DNA from: Xanthomonas sp. Leaf131
GTDB taxonomy: Bacteria; Pseudomonadota; Gammaproteobacteria; Xanthomonadales; Xanthomonadaceae
Direction: 5' to 3'
NCBI RefSeq assembly: GCF_001423495.1
Contig: NZ_LMOG01000012.1
Location: 69,999-133,998 of the forward strand
DNA: 64,000 nt
The translations under genes were made by a program, and so were the position numbers. Numbering within the stretch: the stretch's first letter is position 1; each line of letters begins with the position of its first letter. The notes under the pieces were generated by a model. It did no database searches. It was not told where the DNA came from and was given only the letters and a program-made list of their open reading frames with translations. Positions 6,190 to 16,000 of the stretch are shown piece after piece.

Positions 6190-8052
6190 ATGCCACGTCA
6201 CAGCCTTCTTGCGCTCGCCTTGCTGCTGAGCGCCTGCTCGCACGAGCCGACCGAGCCGAACAACGACCGCTCGCGCACCGCCGCGCTGCCTGCAACCGCG
6301 CAGCCGTCGCACCCCACCGCTTCGACAACGCCGCAGATCGAGGGCAATCTCGCAGCGCCTGTCCACGCATACCCCATGCAGCAGCCGCCTGCGCCGAGCC
6401 CACCACCGGTATTGTCATTACCATCGATTTCGCCATCAGCGATGCCATCAGCGATGCCATCGCCGATGCCGATGCCGATGCCGATGCCGATGCCAGCGGC
6501 ACCCATCGCACTTGAAGCCTCCGCTACACAACGCGCACCGGCCGCCAAACTGGTCGCGCGTCGCCCCATGCTCGACAACCTCATGCCGATGCCGCCGATT
6601 CTCCCGGCACCCGCCGAAAACCGCGAAACCTATCAAACGCTGAGCGACAACCCGATCGTGCAGACCGCGGCGAATCCGGTGTCCACCTTCAGCATCGACG
6701 TGGACACCGGCAGCTACAGCAATGTGCGGCGCTTCCTGAGCGCAGGCACGCTGCCGCCGGTCGACGCAGTGCGCGTGGAAGAACTGATCAACTACTTCCG
6801 CTACGACGATCCCACACCGACCGGCGGCAAACCGTTCGCGGTGCGCACCGAACTGGCGCCCACACCCTGGAACAACGACAGCCTGCTGCTGCGCGTCGGC
6901 ATCGCCGGCCGCGATATCGCAACGGCTGACTTGCCGCCGGCCAACCTGGTGTTTCTAGTCGATGTCTCCGGCTCGATGGAATCGCCCGACAAACTGCCGC
7001 TGCTGCAGTCCTCGCTCAAGCTGTTGGTGCGCCAGTTGCGCGCGAAAGATCGCATCACCCTGGTGACCTATGCCGGCAACACCGCGGTCGTGCTGCCGCC
7101 CACCCCGGGCGACCAGCAAGGCCGCATCATCGAAGCGATCGACACCCTGCAATCGGGCGGATCCACCGCCGGCGCCAGTGGCATCGAACTGGCCTACAAG
7201 GCTGCCCAGCAAGGTTATCTACGCGGCGGCATCAACCGCATCCTGCTCGCCACCGACGGCGACTTCAATGTCGGCGTCACCGACTTCGATCAGCTCAAGG
7301 GCATGGTCGCGGAGAAGCGGCGCTCCGGTGTGGCGTTGTCCACGCTCGGCTTCGGTACCGGCAACTACAACGACACGCTGATGGAGCAGCTAGCCGATGC
7401 GGGCGACGGTGCTTACGCCTACATCGACTCGCCACTGGAAGCGCGCAAGGTGCTCACCCACGAGCTGGGCGCAACGCTTGCCACCATCGCGCGCGACGTC
7501 AAGATCCAGGTTGAATTCAATCCGGACACCGTCAAGGAATACCGCCTGATCGGCTACGAAAACCGTGCGTTGCGCGACGAGGATTTCAACAACGATCAGG
7601 TCGATGCAGGCGACATCGGCGCCGGTCATACCGTCACCGCCTTGTACGAAATCACTCCCGTCAACAGCAACGCATCGGTCGACCCGCTGCGCTATGCAAA
7701 CGCTGCACAGCGTAAGCAGTCACGCCCCCTCAACGGCGAGCTGGCGCACATCAAACTGCGCTACAAACAGCCAGATGCACAGCGCAGCCAGTTGCTGGAT
7801 ACGGTGGTGCGTAGCAATCAACGCCGGGCACTGAACGCCACCAGCGACGCCTTCCGTTTTTCCGCCGCAGTGGCCGGGTTCGGCCAGCGCCTGCGTGGCG
7901 GTAGTCAGTTGCGTGGCTGGGATTATCCGCAGGTACGCGCACTGGCCTCCGGCAGCCTGGGCAGCGACCGCTTCGGCTATCGCGCCGATTTTCTGCGCAT
8001 GGTGCAGCAGGCCGACGCCCTGAGTACCCGGCCGCTCGCCACCACCGACTGA
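6190..8052 (+). CDS. VWA-domain lipoprotein (YfbK-like, DUF3520)
   Basis: A 620-residue protein with a lipoprotein signal (LLALALLLSAC; lipidated Cys near 16). A Pro/Met-rich linker follows, including a (PM)n run near 90-103. A conserved N-terminal VWA-associated domain (TFSIDVDTGSYSNVRRFLS) lies near 170. The von Willebrand A domain has the MIDAS motif DVSGSM near 258 and DGDFNVGVTDF near 357, and a C-terminal DUF3520-type region follows. The architecture matches E. coli YfbK. It is predicted to be anchored on the outer membrane facing the periplasm and to bind partners through a divalent metal. AAAGGA precedes the ATG. The next gene, an ECF sigma factor, starts within or just after the stop, so they form an operon. 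Confidence 0.85.
   Translation: MPRHSLLALALLLSACSHEPTEPNNDRSRTAALPATAQPSHPTASTTPQIEGNLAAPVHAYPMQQPPAPSPPPVLSLPSISPSAMPSAMPSPMPMPMPMPMPAAPIALEASATQRAPAAKLVARRPMLDNLMPMPPILPAPAENRETYQTLSDNPIVQTAANPVSTFSIDVDTGSYSNVRRFLSAGTLPPVDAVRVEELINYFRYDDPTPTGGKPFAVRTELAPTPWNNDSLLLRVGIAGRDIATADLPPANLVFLVDVSGSMESPDKLPLLQSSLKLLVRQLRAKDRITLVTYAGNTAVVLPPTPGDQQGRIIEAIDTLQSGGSTAGASGIELAYKAAQQGYLRGGINRILLATDGDFNVGVTDFDQLKGMVAEKRRSGVALSTLGFGTGNYNDTLMEQLADAGDGAYAYIDSPLEARKVLTHELGATLATIARDVKIQVEFNPDTVKEYRLIGYENRALRDEDFNNDQVDAGDIGAGHTVTALYEITPVNSNASVDPLRYANAAQRKQSRPLNGELAHIKLRYKQPDAQRSQLLDTVVRSNQRRALNATSDAFRFSAAVAGFGQRLRGGSQLRGWDYPQVRALASGSLGSDRFGYRADFLRMVQQADALSTRPLATTD
6426..6495 (+). repeat. In-frame hexamer repeats in VWA lipoprotein
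   Basis: Repeats of GATGCC and CATCAGCGATGC encode PSAMPSAMPSPMPMPMPMPMP-like sequence. The 6-bp unit keeps the frame, so copy number changes would only alter linker length. Confidence 0.75.
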
Positions 8053-8081
8053 TGCACACGGCGCTTGCCTATACTGAGCGC

Positions 8082-8654
8082 ATGCAACCTGCCGATCTTG
8101 CGCACCTTCCCGACGAGGAGCTCATGCTCCTCGTCGCCAATGGGTTTGTCGAACAACCGGCGACCGAATTGTTCACGCGCCACAACCGCGCCCTGTTCAA
8201 TTTTTTGGCCTGGTTGTGCGAAGGCAACCTGAGCGAAGCCGAAGACCTCGCGCAAAAAACCTGGGTCAAGCTGATGACCCGCTGCAGCGACTACCGCCCC
8301 GGGCAGGCGACGTTCACTAGCTTCCTGTTTCAGATCGCGCGCAACGGCTGGATCGACACCCGCCGCAGCGCCTATCACACCACCTCGGTGGCGCTGGACG
8401 ATGCGCATCTGCAGCTACCCGACGACGACCTGAGCACCGAACAATTGGCCATGCTCGGCCAGCAGCAACACCGCGTGCGCGCCGCAGTGATGGCATTGCC
8501 AGACGCACAGCGCGAAGTGGTGGTGTTGCGCTTCTTTGCCGAACTCAGCATGGAGGAAATCGCCCAGGTGATCGGCGAAGGCTTCGAGACCGTCAAGAGC
8601 CGGCTGCGCTATGCGTTCGCAAAGTTGCGCCTGAGCCTGGACGCGACGCAATGA
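8082..8654 (+). CDS. ECF-type RNA polymerase sigma factor
   Basis: A 190-residue sigma-70 family factor with only regions 2 and 4. Region 2 reads LFTRHNRALFNFLAWLC, then EAEDLAQKTWVKLM and FTSFLFQIARNGWIDTRR. Region 4 reads ALPDAQREVVVLRFFAELSM, then EEIAQVIGEGFETVKSRLRY. The frame also allows a start at 8052, overlapping the VWA gene stop, but ATG 8082 gives the usual length and has GAG upstream. It lies between a VWA lipoprotein and a membrane protein whose start overlaps this stop by 4 bp (ATGA). That arrangement is typical of a sigma factor with its membrane-bound regulator. Confidence 0.88.
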   Translation: MQPADLAHLPDEELMLLVANGFVEQPATELFTRHNRALFNFLAWLCEGNLSEAEDLAQKTWVKLMTRCSDYRPGQATFTSFLFQIARNGWIDTRRSAYHTTSVALDDAHLQLPDDDLSTEQLAMLGQQQHRVRAAVMALPDAQREVVVLRFFAELSMEEIAQVIGEGFETVKSRLRYAFAKLRLSLDATQ

Positions 8655-10420
8655 GTACCGCATTCAACCGTTTTCTCGCAGGCAGCGATGGCCTTGCCCT
8701 ACTGCTGCGTGGGCTGCCGGCGCATGCGCCGCCCGCGTCGATGGATGCATGGTTCGCGCAGGCCGCGCGCACGGCAGATGCCGAACGCAATGCAGCGACT
8801 CCAACACAGGACGCATTGCAATTCGAAGCCCCCTCCACGATGGCGGCCGTGTTTGCAGCGGCCGCTGCGCAGGCCGAACAAGCGCAGGCAGCACAGCGCG
8901 CTGCCCTGCAGGCGCGCCTTGCGCAGGGCGAGCGTGCCAATCAGGCATTGGGGACTGAATTGAGTGCATCGGCGCGTGCGTGGATCGAGCAGCAAGCGCG
9001 CACTGACGTGGTGGATGTGCGGCCGACTGCAGATGTCGCGTTCGCTGCAGATGCGTCGATGGCTGCGGATGTACATCTAGCTGCAGATGCGTCGATAACT
9101 GCGGATCTATCGGCGTCTGCGAATGAAGCAGCCGAGACATCCGGAGCTGCATCGCACTCCTCATCTACGCCCGAAATTGCATCTGCATCTGCATCTGCGG
9201 CTCGGACACAGCCATCGACACTGCCAGCACTTGGATCAAGTTCGACCTCTGCTCGGACAATTGATGCAGCTACCCCGCGCAACAGCCGTCGCCCGCGCTG
9301 GATGCCGACGCTCGCCTTCGCCGCATCGATCACGCTGGCCGTCGGCATTGGCCTGCAGTGGCAAGCCAGTCACCCCACGCTGGATGTTCCAGCAGAGGCT
9401 ACGCCTGAGACGGCATTCGCGAAACCGCAAGAACATTACGAAGCACAGCGCGACGCCAACCAAGTGGATCGCGCAGCAGACAGCACGTCCGACATGCCTG
9501 TACTGCCGGCACCAGCCTATGCCGAGGCACCTAATGCGGCCGCGCGGCCGATAGTGGCGTTGCCATCGCCGTCGTCATTGCCGCCAGCACAACCATCGCC
9601 AGCCCCGGCCTTCGCTTCGGAACCAGTCAGTGAGCCATCGCTCACTCCTGCTGCGGCACTTGGACCCGTACCTGCACCTGCACCGCCTCTTGCTGCAGCA
9701 CCGGCCTCCACACCTCCAGTCGCAGCCATGATCGCCGCCGAACCTGCGCCAAGTGTTGATGCGCCATCCATCGACGCACAGGCACCAGCCGCGCCCCCGC
9801 CGCCGCCTGCTCCCATTGCCGCCATCCCGGAAGATGCACGCGTAAGTGGTTCGCTTGCCGCAACTGCAAATCGCAGCGCACCCGCACCCGCACCCGTATC
9901 GATTGCGCCAGACACACCATCGGCACCTGCATCGCCGCCAACGCAGACGTCACTCATCGAACAAACAAAAACCGATGCGTCTGTAGCAGAAACACCAATC
10001 ATCTCCCGCGCTGCACCTGTCGCGGGCCAGGCAGCTCCACTGCGCACGCGCCATGCGCCCACGCCGCGCCTCGATGGGTATCGCGATGCACCGCCGTCAT
10101 CCAAACCGACCGGCAGCGCCACCGCGCCAAGTGCAGAGACCTACCAAGTAAAAGGCAGCATGGCCCGCAAGCCCGGCCTGCTAAACCTTTCCATTTCGCC
10201 ACGCGACTGGGTTGAGCGTTACGCAACGTCTACCGGTCGAATGCCGGCACAGATCCGCCTCTGGGCCGCAAAATCGGATGCGCCCGAGGTGCAGCGTTGG
10301 GCCGCTCAACTGCGCGATCAACTCAAGCAACGCGGCTGGTCGACGCAAGTGGATGTCGTGCAAGACACGCATCTGGCAGCTGACCAGCTACGTCTGGAAA
10401 CATTCGACACTGCGCAATAA
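8651..10420 (+). CDS. Ala/Pro-rich single-pass membrane protein, putative anti-sigma factor
   Basis: A 589-residue protein. Residues 1-100 form a helical, Ala-rich cytoplasmic part (FNRFLAGSDGLALLLRGLPA at the start). Residues 110-215 are low complexity, with repeats of the type ADASMAADVHLAADASITAD. One transmembrane helix lies near 217-237 (WMPTLAFAASITLAVGIGLQ). A very long Pro/Ala linker follows. The final about 70 residues are conserved-looking (PRDWVERYATSTGRMPAQIR, then LWAAKSDAPEVQRWAAQLRD). The first codons overlap the sigma factor stop. No zinc-binding anti-sigma motif is visible, so the anti-sigma role is inferred from position and topology only. The ORF and coupling are certain. 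Confidence 0.7.
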   Translation: MSTAFNRFLAGSDGLALLLRGLPAHAPPASMDAWFAQAARTADAERNAATPTQDALQFEAPSTMAAVFAAAAAQAEQAQAAQRAALQARLAQGERANQALGTELSASARAWIEQQARTDVVDVRPTADVAFAADASMAADVHLAADASITADLSASANEAAETSGAASHSSSTPEIASASASAARTQPSTLPALGSSSTSARTIDAATPRNSRRPRWMPTLAFAASITLAVGIGLQWQASHPTLDVPAEATPETAFAKPQEHYEAQRDANQVDRAADSTSDMPVLPAPAYAEAPNAAARPIVALPSPSSLPPAQPSPAPAFASEPVSEPSLTPAAALGPVPAPAPPLAAAPASTPPVAAMIAAEPAPSVDAPSIDAQAPAAPPPPPAPIAAIPEDARVSGSLAATANRSAPAPAPVSIAPDTPSAPASPPTQTSLIEQTKTDASVAETPIISRAAPVAGQAAPLRTRHAPTPRLDGYRDAPPSSKPTGSATAPSAETYQVKGSMARKPGLLNLSISPRDWVERYATSTGRMPAQIRLWAAKSDAPEVQRWAAQLRDQLKQRGWSTQVDVVQDTHLAADQLRLETFDTAQ

Positions 10421-10751
10421 TCGCGGCTGATCCGCTCGCAACACCACACTGCCATCAATGCGGGCAGCGTCACTGGCAGCGCGCGCAGTTGCGTAAGCCC
10501 CAGCCTTTTAGAGCAGCCAACAACACGACAGCGCTCACCGCCGGGCGGTCGCGGCCGGTGCTCGGAATCCGCATGTACCGCTCGTACACTCCGGCTCCTG
10601 CGCGCCCCTGACGACTGCTCGCTACGGTCTGATAGCCGCTCTGCGTCGATCAGCTGTCGCTCAAAATGCCGGGCATTATGTTGCACATCGCGAATAAACG
10701 CTCAGCGCATCGATCGCAGCCATCAGCAAATCAACCTGCACACCACAGGCT
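10421..10751. other. Gene-free stretch holding a family 3 repeat
   Basis: No credible coding frame between the membrane protein and the acetyltransferase gene, which converge here. A family 3 repeat occupies most of it (10508-10652). Confidence 0.6.
10508..10652. repeat. Family 3 repeat, copy 1
   Basis: About 145 bp bounded by AGAGCAGCCAACAACAC on the left and ATAGCCGCTCTGCG on the right, a partial terminal inverted repeat. Internal blocks such as CTCGTACACTCCGG and CCTGACGACTGCTCGCTA are shared with the copy at 32403-32550. Confidence 0.7.
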
Positions 10752-11324
10752 CTACACACCAGCAGGCGGATCGTCGTCGCGCAACTTACTGGTCAACACA
10801 TGGTCGCGCCAGACGCCGTTCAACTGCAGATAACGGCGCGCATAGCCTTCGATCTGGAAACCCAGGCGTTGCAGGACACGCGCACTGCGCAGATTGTCGG
10901 GGACGTATTGCGCCATCACCCGATGCAGGCCCAGCGGGCCGAACGCGAAGGCGATGCCCTGGGTAGCCGCCCACTGGATCAACCCGCGTCCCTGATGCGC
11001 CGCATCCAGCCCATAGCCCAGATGGCAGCCCTGGAAGGCGCCGCGCTGGATCTGGGTGAAGCCAACCGTGCCGATCACCTGTGCATCGCGCAGCAACACC
11101 AGTTGCAATTCGCGCTCGCCGGGCACCGCGGTGCGGTAGGCGATGCTCAGGCGCCGCCAGCCATCGGTGGTATAGAACGCAGGTGGCCGCAACGGCATCG
11201 CGCCGGCCAGATGTGCGCGGTTACGGGTGTGGTACTCGGCCATCGCCGCCGGATCGACCACCGCCAGATCGCACAGCACCACCGCGTCGGCGTGATGCAC
11301 TGGTGCGAAGACGGGAAGACGCAT
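10752..11324 (-). CDS. GNAT-family N-acetyltransferase (RimJ/RimL-like)
   Basis: A 190-residue protein of the GNAT superfamily that transfers acetyl from acetyl-CoA to an amine, often a protein N-terminus in this subgroup. The acetyl-CoA site is recognisable in LGYGLDAAHQGRGLIQWAAT, followed by LGLHRVMAQYVPDNLRSARV and LQRLGFQIEGYARRYLQLNG, typical of RimJ-like enzymes. The frame opens with a GTG at 11354, but ATG 11324 is preferred for length. The substrate cannot be told. Confidence 0.82.
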   Translation of the reverse strand: MRLPVFAPVHHADAVVLCDLAVVDPAAMAEYHTRNRAHLAGAMPLRPPAFYTTDGWRRLSIAYRTAVPGERELQLVLLRDAQVIGTVGFTQIQRGAFQGCHLGYGLDAAHQGRGLIQWAATQGIAFAFGPLGLHRVMAQYVPDNLRSARVLQRLGFQIEGYARRYLQLNGVWRDHVLTSKLRDDDPPAGV

Positions 11325-11374
11325 GACCGCGCGTGGTGCAGCTGTCGGCCGCACCGTCGTCTTGTCAGCCGCGC

Positions 11375-11851
11375 TTAGGCGGCAACCGCCGCAAGCGCCT
11401 GCGCCACCTGTGCCTCGATGGCATCCAGGTTCGGCAGCAGTGCGCTCTGCTCGCCCAGCAGCACACGCATGTGCACGCCGTCGGGCAACGCGTCTTCGGA
11501 GGCGTCGGCCAGCAGGCCATCGCGCGGCACCGAGATCAGCTGCGGGAACGAGGCAGTGAGCAGCGCGAAATACGGCAGTGCCGGATCGCCACCCAACGCC
11601 TTCAGCACGATCACCTTGTTGTTGGCCGCGGCGGGCTCCTCGCCCATGCCGCTGAGGCGTGCGAACGACAGCAACGGCACTTTCCAGCCGTACCAGTCGA
11701 TGCGCCCGACCACCCAGCGCGGCATGTCGGCCATCGGCTCGACCGCCACCCGCGACATCACCTCGGCCACCGTGGCATTCGGCAGCAGCACGCGCTCCTG
11801 TCCGGCCTGGATCAGGACGCCGCGGATTTCGTCATTGTTGGCGTAGCTCAT
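11375..11851 (-). CDS. chpC: CheW-like adaptor of the Pil-Chp system
   Basis: A 158-residue CheW-fold protein, last gene of the chemosensory operon. Segments RVLLPNATVAEVMSRVAVEP, WVVGRIDWYGWKVPLLSFAR and KVIVLKALGG match the two SH3-like barrels of CheW adaptors. Position after chpA and a CheB-like gene fits ChpC of Pseudomonas aeruginosa. It would couple receptors to the ChpA kinase. The gap to the CheB-like gene is 34 bp, so it is probably in the same transcript. The symbol is assigned from gene order and fold. Confidence 0.8.
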   Translation of the reverse strand: MSYANNDEIRGVLIQAGQERVLLPNATVAEVMSRVAVEPMADMPRWVVGRIDWYGWKVPLLSFARLSGMGEEPAAANNKVIVLKALGGDPALPYFALLTASFPQLISVPRDGLLADASEDALPDGVHMRVLLGEQSALLPNLDAIEAQVAQALAAVAA

Positions 11852-11885
11852 CGCACTTGTTCCGATCTAAGAGGAAGCGCCCGGC

Positions 11886-13073
11886 TTATGCCGGCCAGCG
11901 CTGTGCCAACGCCTGCGCCAATTGCGCAGGGTCGCCGGTCAGAATGCCTTGGCGTGCCAGACGCGCCGCCGCGGCCGGGTCGTAGCAACCGTCGGCGGAC
12001 TGACCCGCCAACCAACCGCCCTGCTCCGCCAGTGCCAGCGATGCATCCACCAGTGCCTCGTTGGCACCGCTGAGCATCAGCACCGCACTATCGGCCGGCG
12101 GCAACGCTGCCACCAGCGCGGTGGCATCGGTCTGCGCGATAAAGGCCAGGGCGCCCGCGTGCTGCTGCACGCCGACATCTTCGGGCAGCACATACACCTT
12201 GCCCGCCACGATCACCTGGCCGACTTCACCCAGTTCGACCGGCAACGCAGACACGCGCCCCATCTGCCGCACCAGGTTGCCGTACTGGCCACCGTCCAGC
12301 GTCATGCGCACCAGCACGGCGCGCGGAAACTGCGGCGGCAGTGCGCCCAACAGACGACGGATCGCATCCGGGCCACCGATACCGGCCATCACCAGCACCG
12401 CACCGGTGGTTTCGCCGGTCTGATCCAGATCTACCAACGACAGACCACCGGTCGACAGTGTTGCCACGTCCGGCTCGGCACGCGGGCGCACCACCACGGC
12501 GACGTCGTCGACCAGGCCCCAGGTGCTCGAATCGCCCAGGCTCAGCCCCGACTTTTCTGCCGCGATTGCCGTCTCGGCGTTGCCGGTAGCAGGCGTGAAC
12601 AAGGCATCGCCCGGCATGCGTTCGAACGCGTGCGCGGCCGCTTCCAGATGTTGATCGAGTTGCAGATCCGAATGCTGACGCGGTGCCAGCGCCAGGCCAG
12701 GCTCGGGCTGCAGCGACGGCTCGCTTTCGGTGCCCGGCGGCAACACGTCGGCATGGCCGTGCAACTTGGCGGCCAGATGGCGCACCCAGCGCTGCGCTTC
12801 CCAGCCCTCGCGACGCACGGTCAACTCGGCCTCGTCGAAGATCACCGTGACGCCCGGCATATTGAAAGCCGGTTCCAGCGCCTCTAGCGCGTCTTCGATC
12901 GACGGCTCCAGCGAAACCAGCACCGCCATCGGCTCGGCATCGCGCAGCATCTGCACGTCCACCGCCGATGGCTCGTCTTCCAGCACGACCTGTGCGCCGG
13001 CCAGACCGAGTGCTTCACGCAGCCGCTCACGCGCCGGCCCGGGCCGGCCCAGCAGGGCGACCGGCGTTCCCAT
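11886..13073 (-). CDS. chpB: Degenerate CheB-like methylesterase of the Pil-Chp system
   Basis: A 395-residue protein with a receiver-like N-terminus (PVALLGRPGPARERLREALG) lacking the usual Asp cluster, a linker, and a CheB catalytic-domain fold at about 235-395. Aligned by eye to Salmonella CheB, the Ser of GASTGG is Gly (MAGIGGPDAIRRLL), the His of TQHMPPG is Met (VRMTLDG) and the Asp of GMGNDG is Glu (SGANEAL). The whole catalytic triad is therefore absent and methylesterase activity is unlikely. ATG 13073 lies 7 bp after the chpA stop; ATG 13115, overlapping chpA, is an alternative. The family call is supported by position and fold motifs. Confidence 0.78.
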   Translation of the reverse strand: MGTPVALLGRPGPARERLREALGLAGAQVVLEDEPSAVDVQMLRDAEPMAVLVSLEPSIEDALEALEPAFNMPGVTVIFDEAELTVRREGWEAQRWVRHLAAKLHGHADVLPPGTESEPSLQPEPGLALAPRQHSDLQLDQHLEAAAHAFERMPGDALFTPATGNAETAIAAEKSGLSLGDSSTWGLVDDVAVVVRPRAEPDVATLSTGGLSLVDLDQTGETTGAVLVMAGIGGPDAIRRLLGALPPQFPRAVLVRMTLDGGQYGNLVRQMGRVSALPVELGEVGQVIVAGKVYVLPEDVGVQQHAGALAFIAQTDATALVAALPPADSAVLMLSGANEALVDASLALAEQGGWLAGQSADGCYDPAAAARLARQGILTGDPAQLAQALAQRWPA

Positions 13074-13080
13074 TGCGCCA

Positions 13081-16000
13081 TTATTCTCGGACACGGGCGA
13101 TCCCCAGCAGGTCATACACGTTTCGCATCAGATCCAACTCTTGGTAGGGCTTGCCCAGATAACGTTGTACGCCGATCTCGAAGGCGCGCTGGCGATGCTT
13201 CTCGCCGCTACGCGAGGTGATCATCACGATCGGCACCGCCTTGAAGCGCGGATCGGCACGCATTGCGGTCGCCAGTTCGTAGCCGTCCATGCGCGGCATT
13301 TCGATATCCAGCAGCATCAGGTCGGGCACGCGCTCTTCGAGCAGTTCCAGTGCTTCCACACCATCGCGTGCGGTGGTGACGTCCAGATTGTGGCGTTCCA
13401 GCACGCGGCTGGTGACCTTGCGCATGGTCAGCGAATCGTCGACCACCATCACCAACGGCACCTGGCGCTGCGATTCGGCCGGCGTTTCCAGCGCCGGACG
13501 CGCCGGCTGGCTGAGGTAACGACGCACCAGCGGAGCCACGTCCAGGATCACCACCACGCGGCCATCGCCGGTGATGGTAGCGCCGTAGATACCCGGCACC
13601 GAGGCGATCTGCAGGCCCACCGGCTTGACCACGATTTCGCGGTTGCCCAGCACCTGATCGATCGCCACTGCCGCACGCAAATCGCCCGCACGCACCAGCA
13701 ACAACGGCACCTGCGCCTGGCCATCGGCACGCGCAACCGGCTGGCCGACCAGCGAGCCCAGGTCGTGCAGCACGTACTCTTCGCCGGCGTAGTGGTAACC
13801 GCCCTCGCCCGATTCGTAACGGCTGCGCGAGATGCGGCCGATACCGCTGACCGAGCCCACCGGCACCGCGAAGGTGGTTTCGCCGATCCGCACGAATACC
13901 GCCTGGGTGACCGCCAGCGTCTGCGGCAGGCGCAAGGTGAAGGTGACGCCCTGGCCGCGCACCGAGTGGATGTCCACCGAGCCGCCGAGCTGACGCACTT
14001 CGTTGCGCACCACGTCCATGCCCACGCCACGACCAGCCAACTGGCTGACCTGCTCGGAGGTACTGAACCCGGAGGCGAAAATCAGCCCATCCAGTTCGGC
14101 ATCGCTGAGCTCCTGGCCGGGCTCGATCAGGCCGCGCTGCTCGCCGCGGCGACGGATCGCCTCGCGGTCCAGCCCGGCGCCGTCGTCGGCCACTTCCAGC
14201 ACGATTTCCGAGCCTTCGCGGCGCAGACGGATCGCGATGCTGCCTTCTTCCGGCTTGCCTGCCTCGCGGCGTTGCTCCGGCGTTTCCAGCCCGTGCGCCA
14301 CCGAGTTGCGCAGCATGTGTTCCAACGGCGCGACCATGCGATCGAGCACGTTGCGATCCAGTTCGCCCTGGGTGCCTTCCAGCAGCAGATGCACCTGCTT
14401 GCCGGTGTCGGTTGCCGCCTGGCGCACCACACGGCGCAGACGCGGCACCAGGCCGTCGAACGGCACCATGCGCGCGCGCATCAGGCCGTCCTGCAGCTCG
14501 GAGCTGACGCGCGACTGCTGTTGCAGCAGGCCGTCGTACTGACGCGACAGATCTTCCAGCACACCTTGCAGACCGCCCAAGTCGGCGGCCGATTCGTTCA
14601 GCGCACGGCTGAGCTGTTGCAGGGTGGAAAAACGGTCCAGTTCCAGCGGATCGAACGTGCGATCGCCCTGGTCCTGCTCGCGCTGATAACGCGCGACGAT
14701 CTGCGCTTCGGTTTCCAGATCCAGACGCCGCAACTGGTCGCGCAGACGGGCGTTGGTGCGATCCAGTTCGCCCATGGCGCCGCGGAATGCGCCCAGCTGC
14801 TGCTCCAGGCGCGAGCGGTAGATCGCCACTTCGCCAGCGTGGTTGACCAGGCGGTCGAGCAGATCGGCACGCACGCGCACCTGTTCCTGCTGCGCACGCG
14901 GCTGGAAGTCTTCTTCGCTCTGACCTTCCACCGGAACCGGTGCCGACAGCGGCGCCGGCTCCACCGAGGCCTTGGCGATCGCACGCACATCGGCGTCGCT
15001 GGGCTCCGCGGCATTGCGGCCACGGGTGCGGGTCTCGAAGGCTTCTACCAGGTCGGTCGGCATCGCCACGGCGCGGTGCATGCCGGTGCGGGTCAACAAC
15101 TGATGCAACCGGTCGAAGCCGCGCTCGAACAGGCGTACGTCGTCGCGATCGATGTCGGTGCGGTTGGCCGCCACCGCTTCGAGCAGCGATTCGATCGCAT
15201 GGCCGAGGTCGCCGATGGCGTTGATGCCGGCCATGCGCGCGCCGCCCTTGAGCGTGTGCAGATCGCGCTGCAGTCCGTTGAGGACCTCGCGGTCTTCCGG
15301 CACTTCGCGCATGCGGGCGATCAGACCATCGCAATGGTCCAGCAGGTCGCGGCCTTCCTCGACGAAGATGTCGACCAATTCGCCATCGAGCTGGTCGAAG
15401 TTGAGCGGACCGGTATCGAATGCAGCGCCAGCATCGTTGGCGGTGGTGTCGGCCGCTGCGGCTTCTTCCACGGGTGCGCTGAAGGCTGCGGTTGTGAGGT
15501 CTTCCTGCTCGCTGACCGGTTCTTCGCTGGCCGTTTCTTCGCTGGCCGGTTCGATGTGCTCGATGTGCTCGGCTTGCTCAGTATGTTCGGTGGATTCGAC
15601 GTCATCGGCTGAGGCGGTCGCCTCGAGCGTTGCGTGTTCGTCGCTGTGGTGTGCGTCGGCATCTGCATCTGCACCCGCGTCGGCATGCTGCTCCGGTGCG
15701 ATTTCGGATTGCGGATCGCCGGTCTCTTCGATCTGATCGGCCACCTGCGCCATCTCGAAGGCCTGCACCGACTCGATGGTGTGCTCGGGTAGAGCGTCGG
15801 TTGCGTGCTCTGCTTCTGCAGCGTGCTCTGCTTCTGCAGTGTGCTCTGCTTCTGAAGCGTGTTCGGCTTCGACAGCGTTTTCGTGTTCGTTCGCTTGCGC
15901 GTCCGACTGCGCTTGCGCGTCCGACTGCGCTTGCTCGTTCGAATCGTGCGGCAACGCTGCATCGTGGTGCTGCGCCAGCGCGTCGGCAGGCTGGTCTGCA

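Noticed and set aside
12730-15612. A 960-residue open frame on the plus strand, antisense to chpA
   Set aside because: It is a shadow created by GC-rich third positions of chpA; the translation is rich in His, Arg and Gln with no domain, and the opposite strand encodes clear kinase, CheW and receiver domains.
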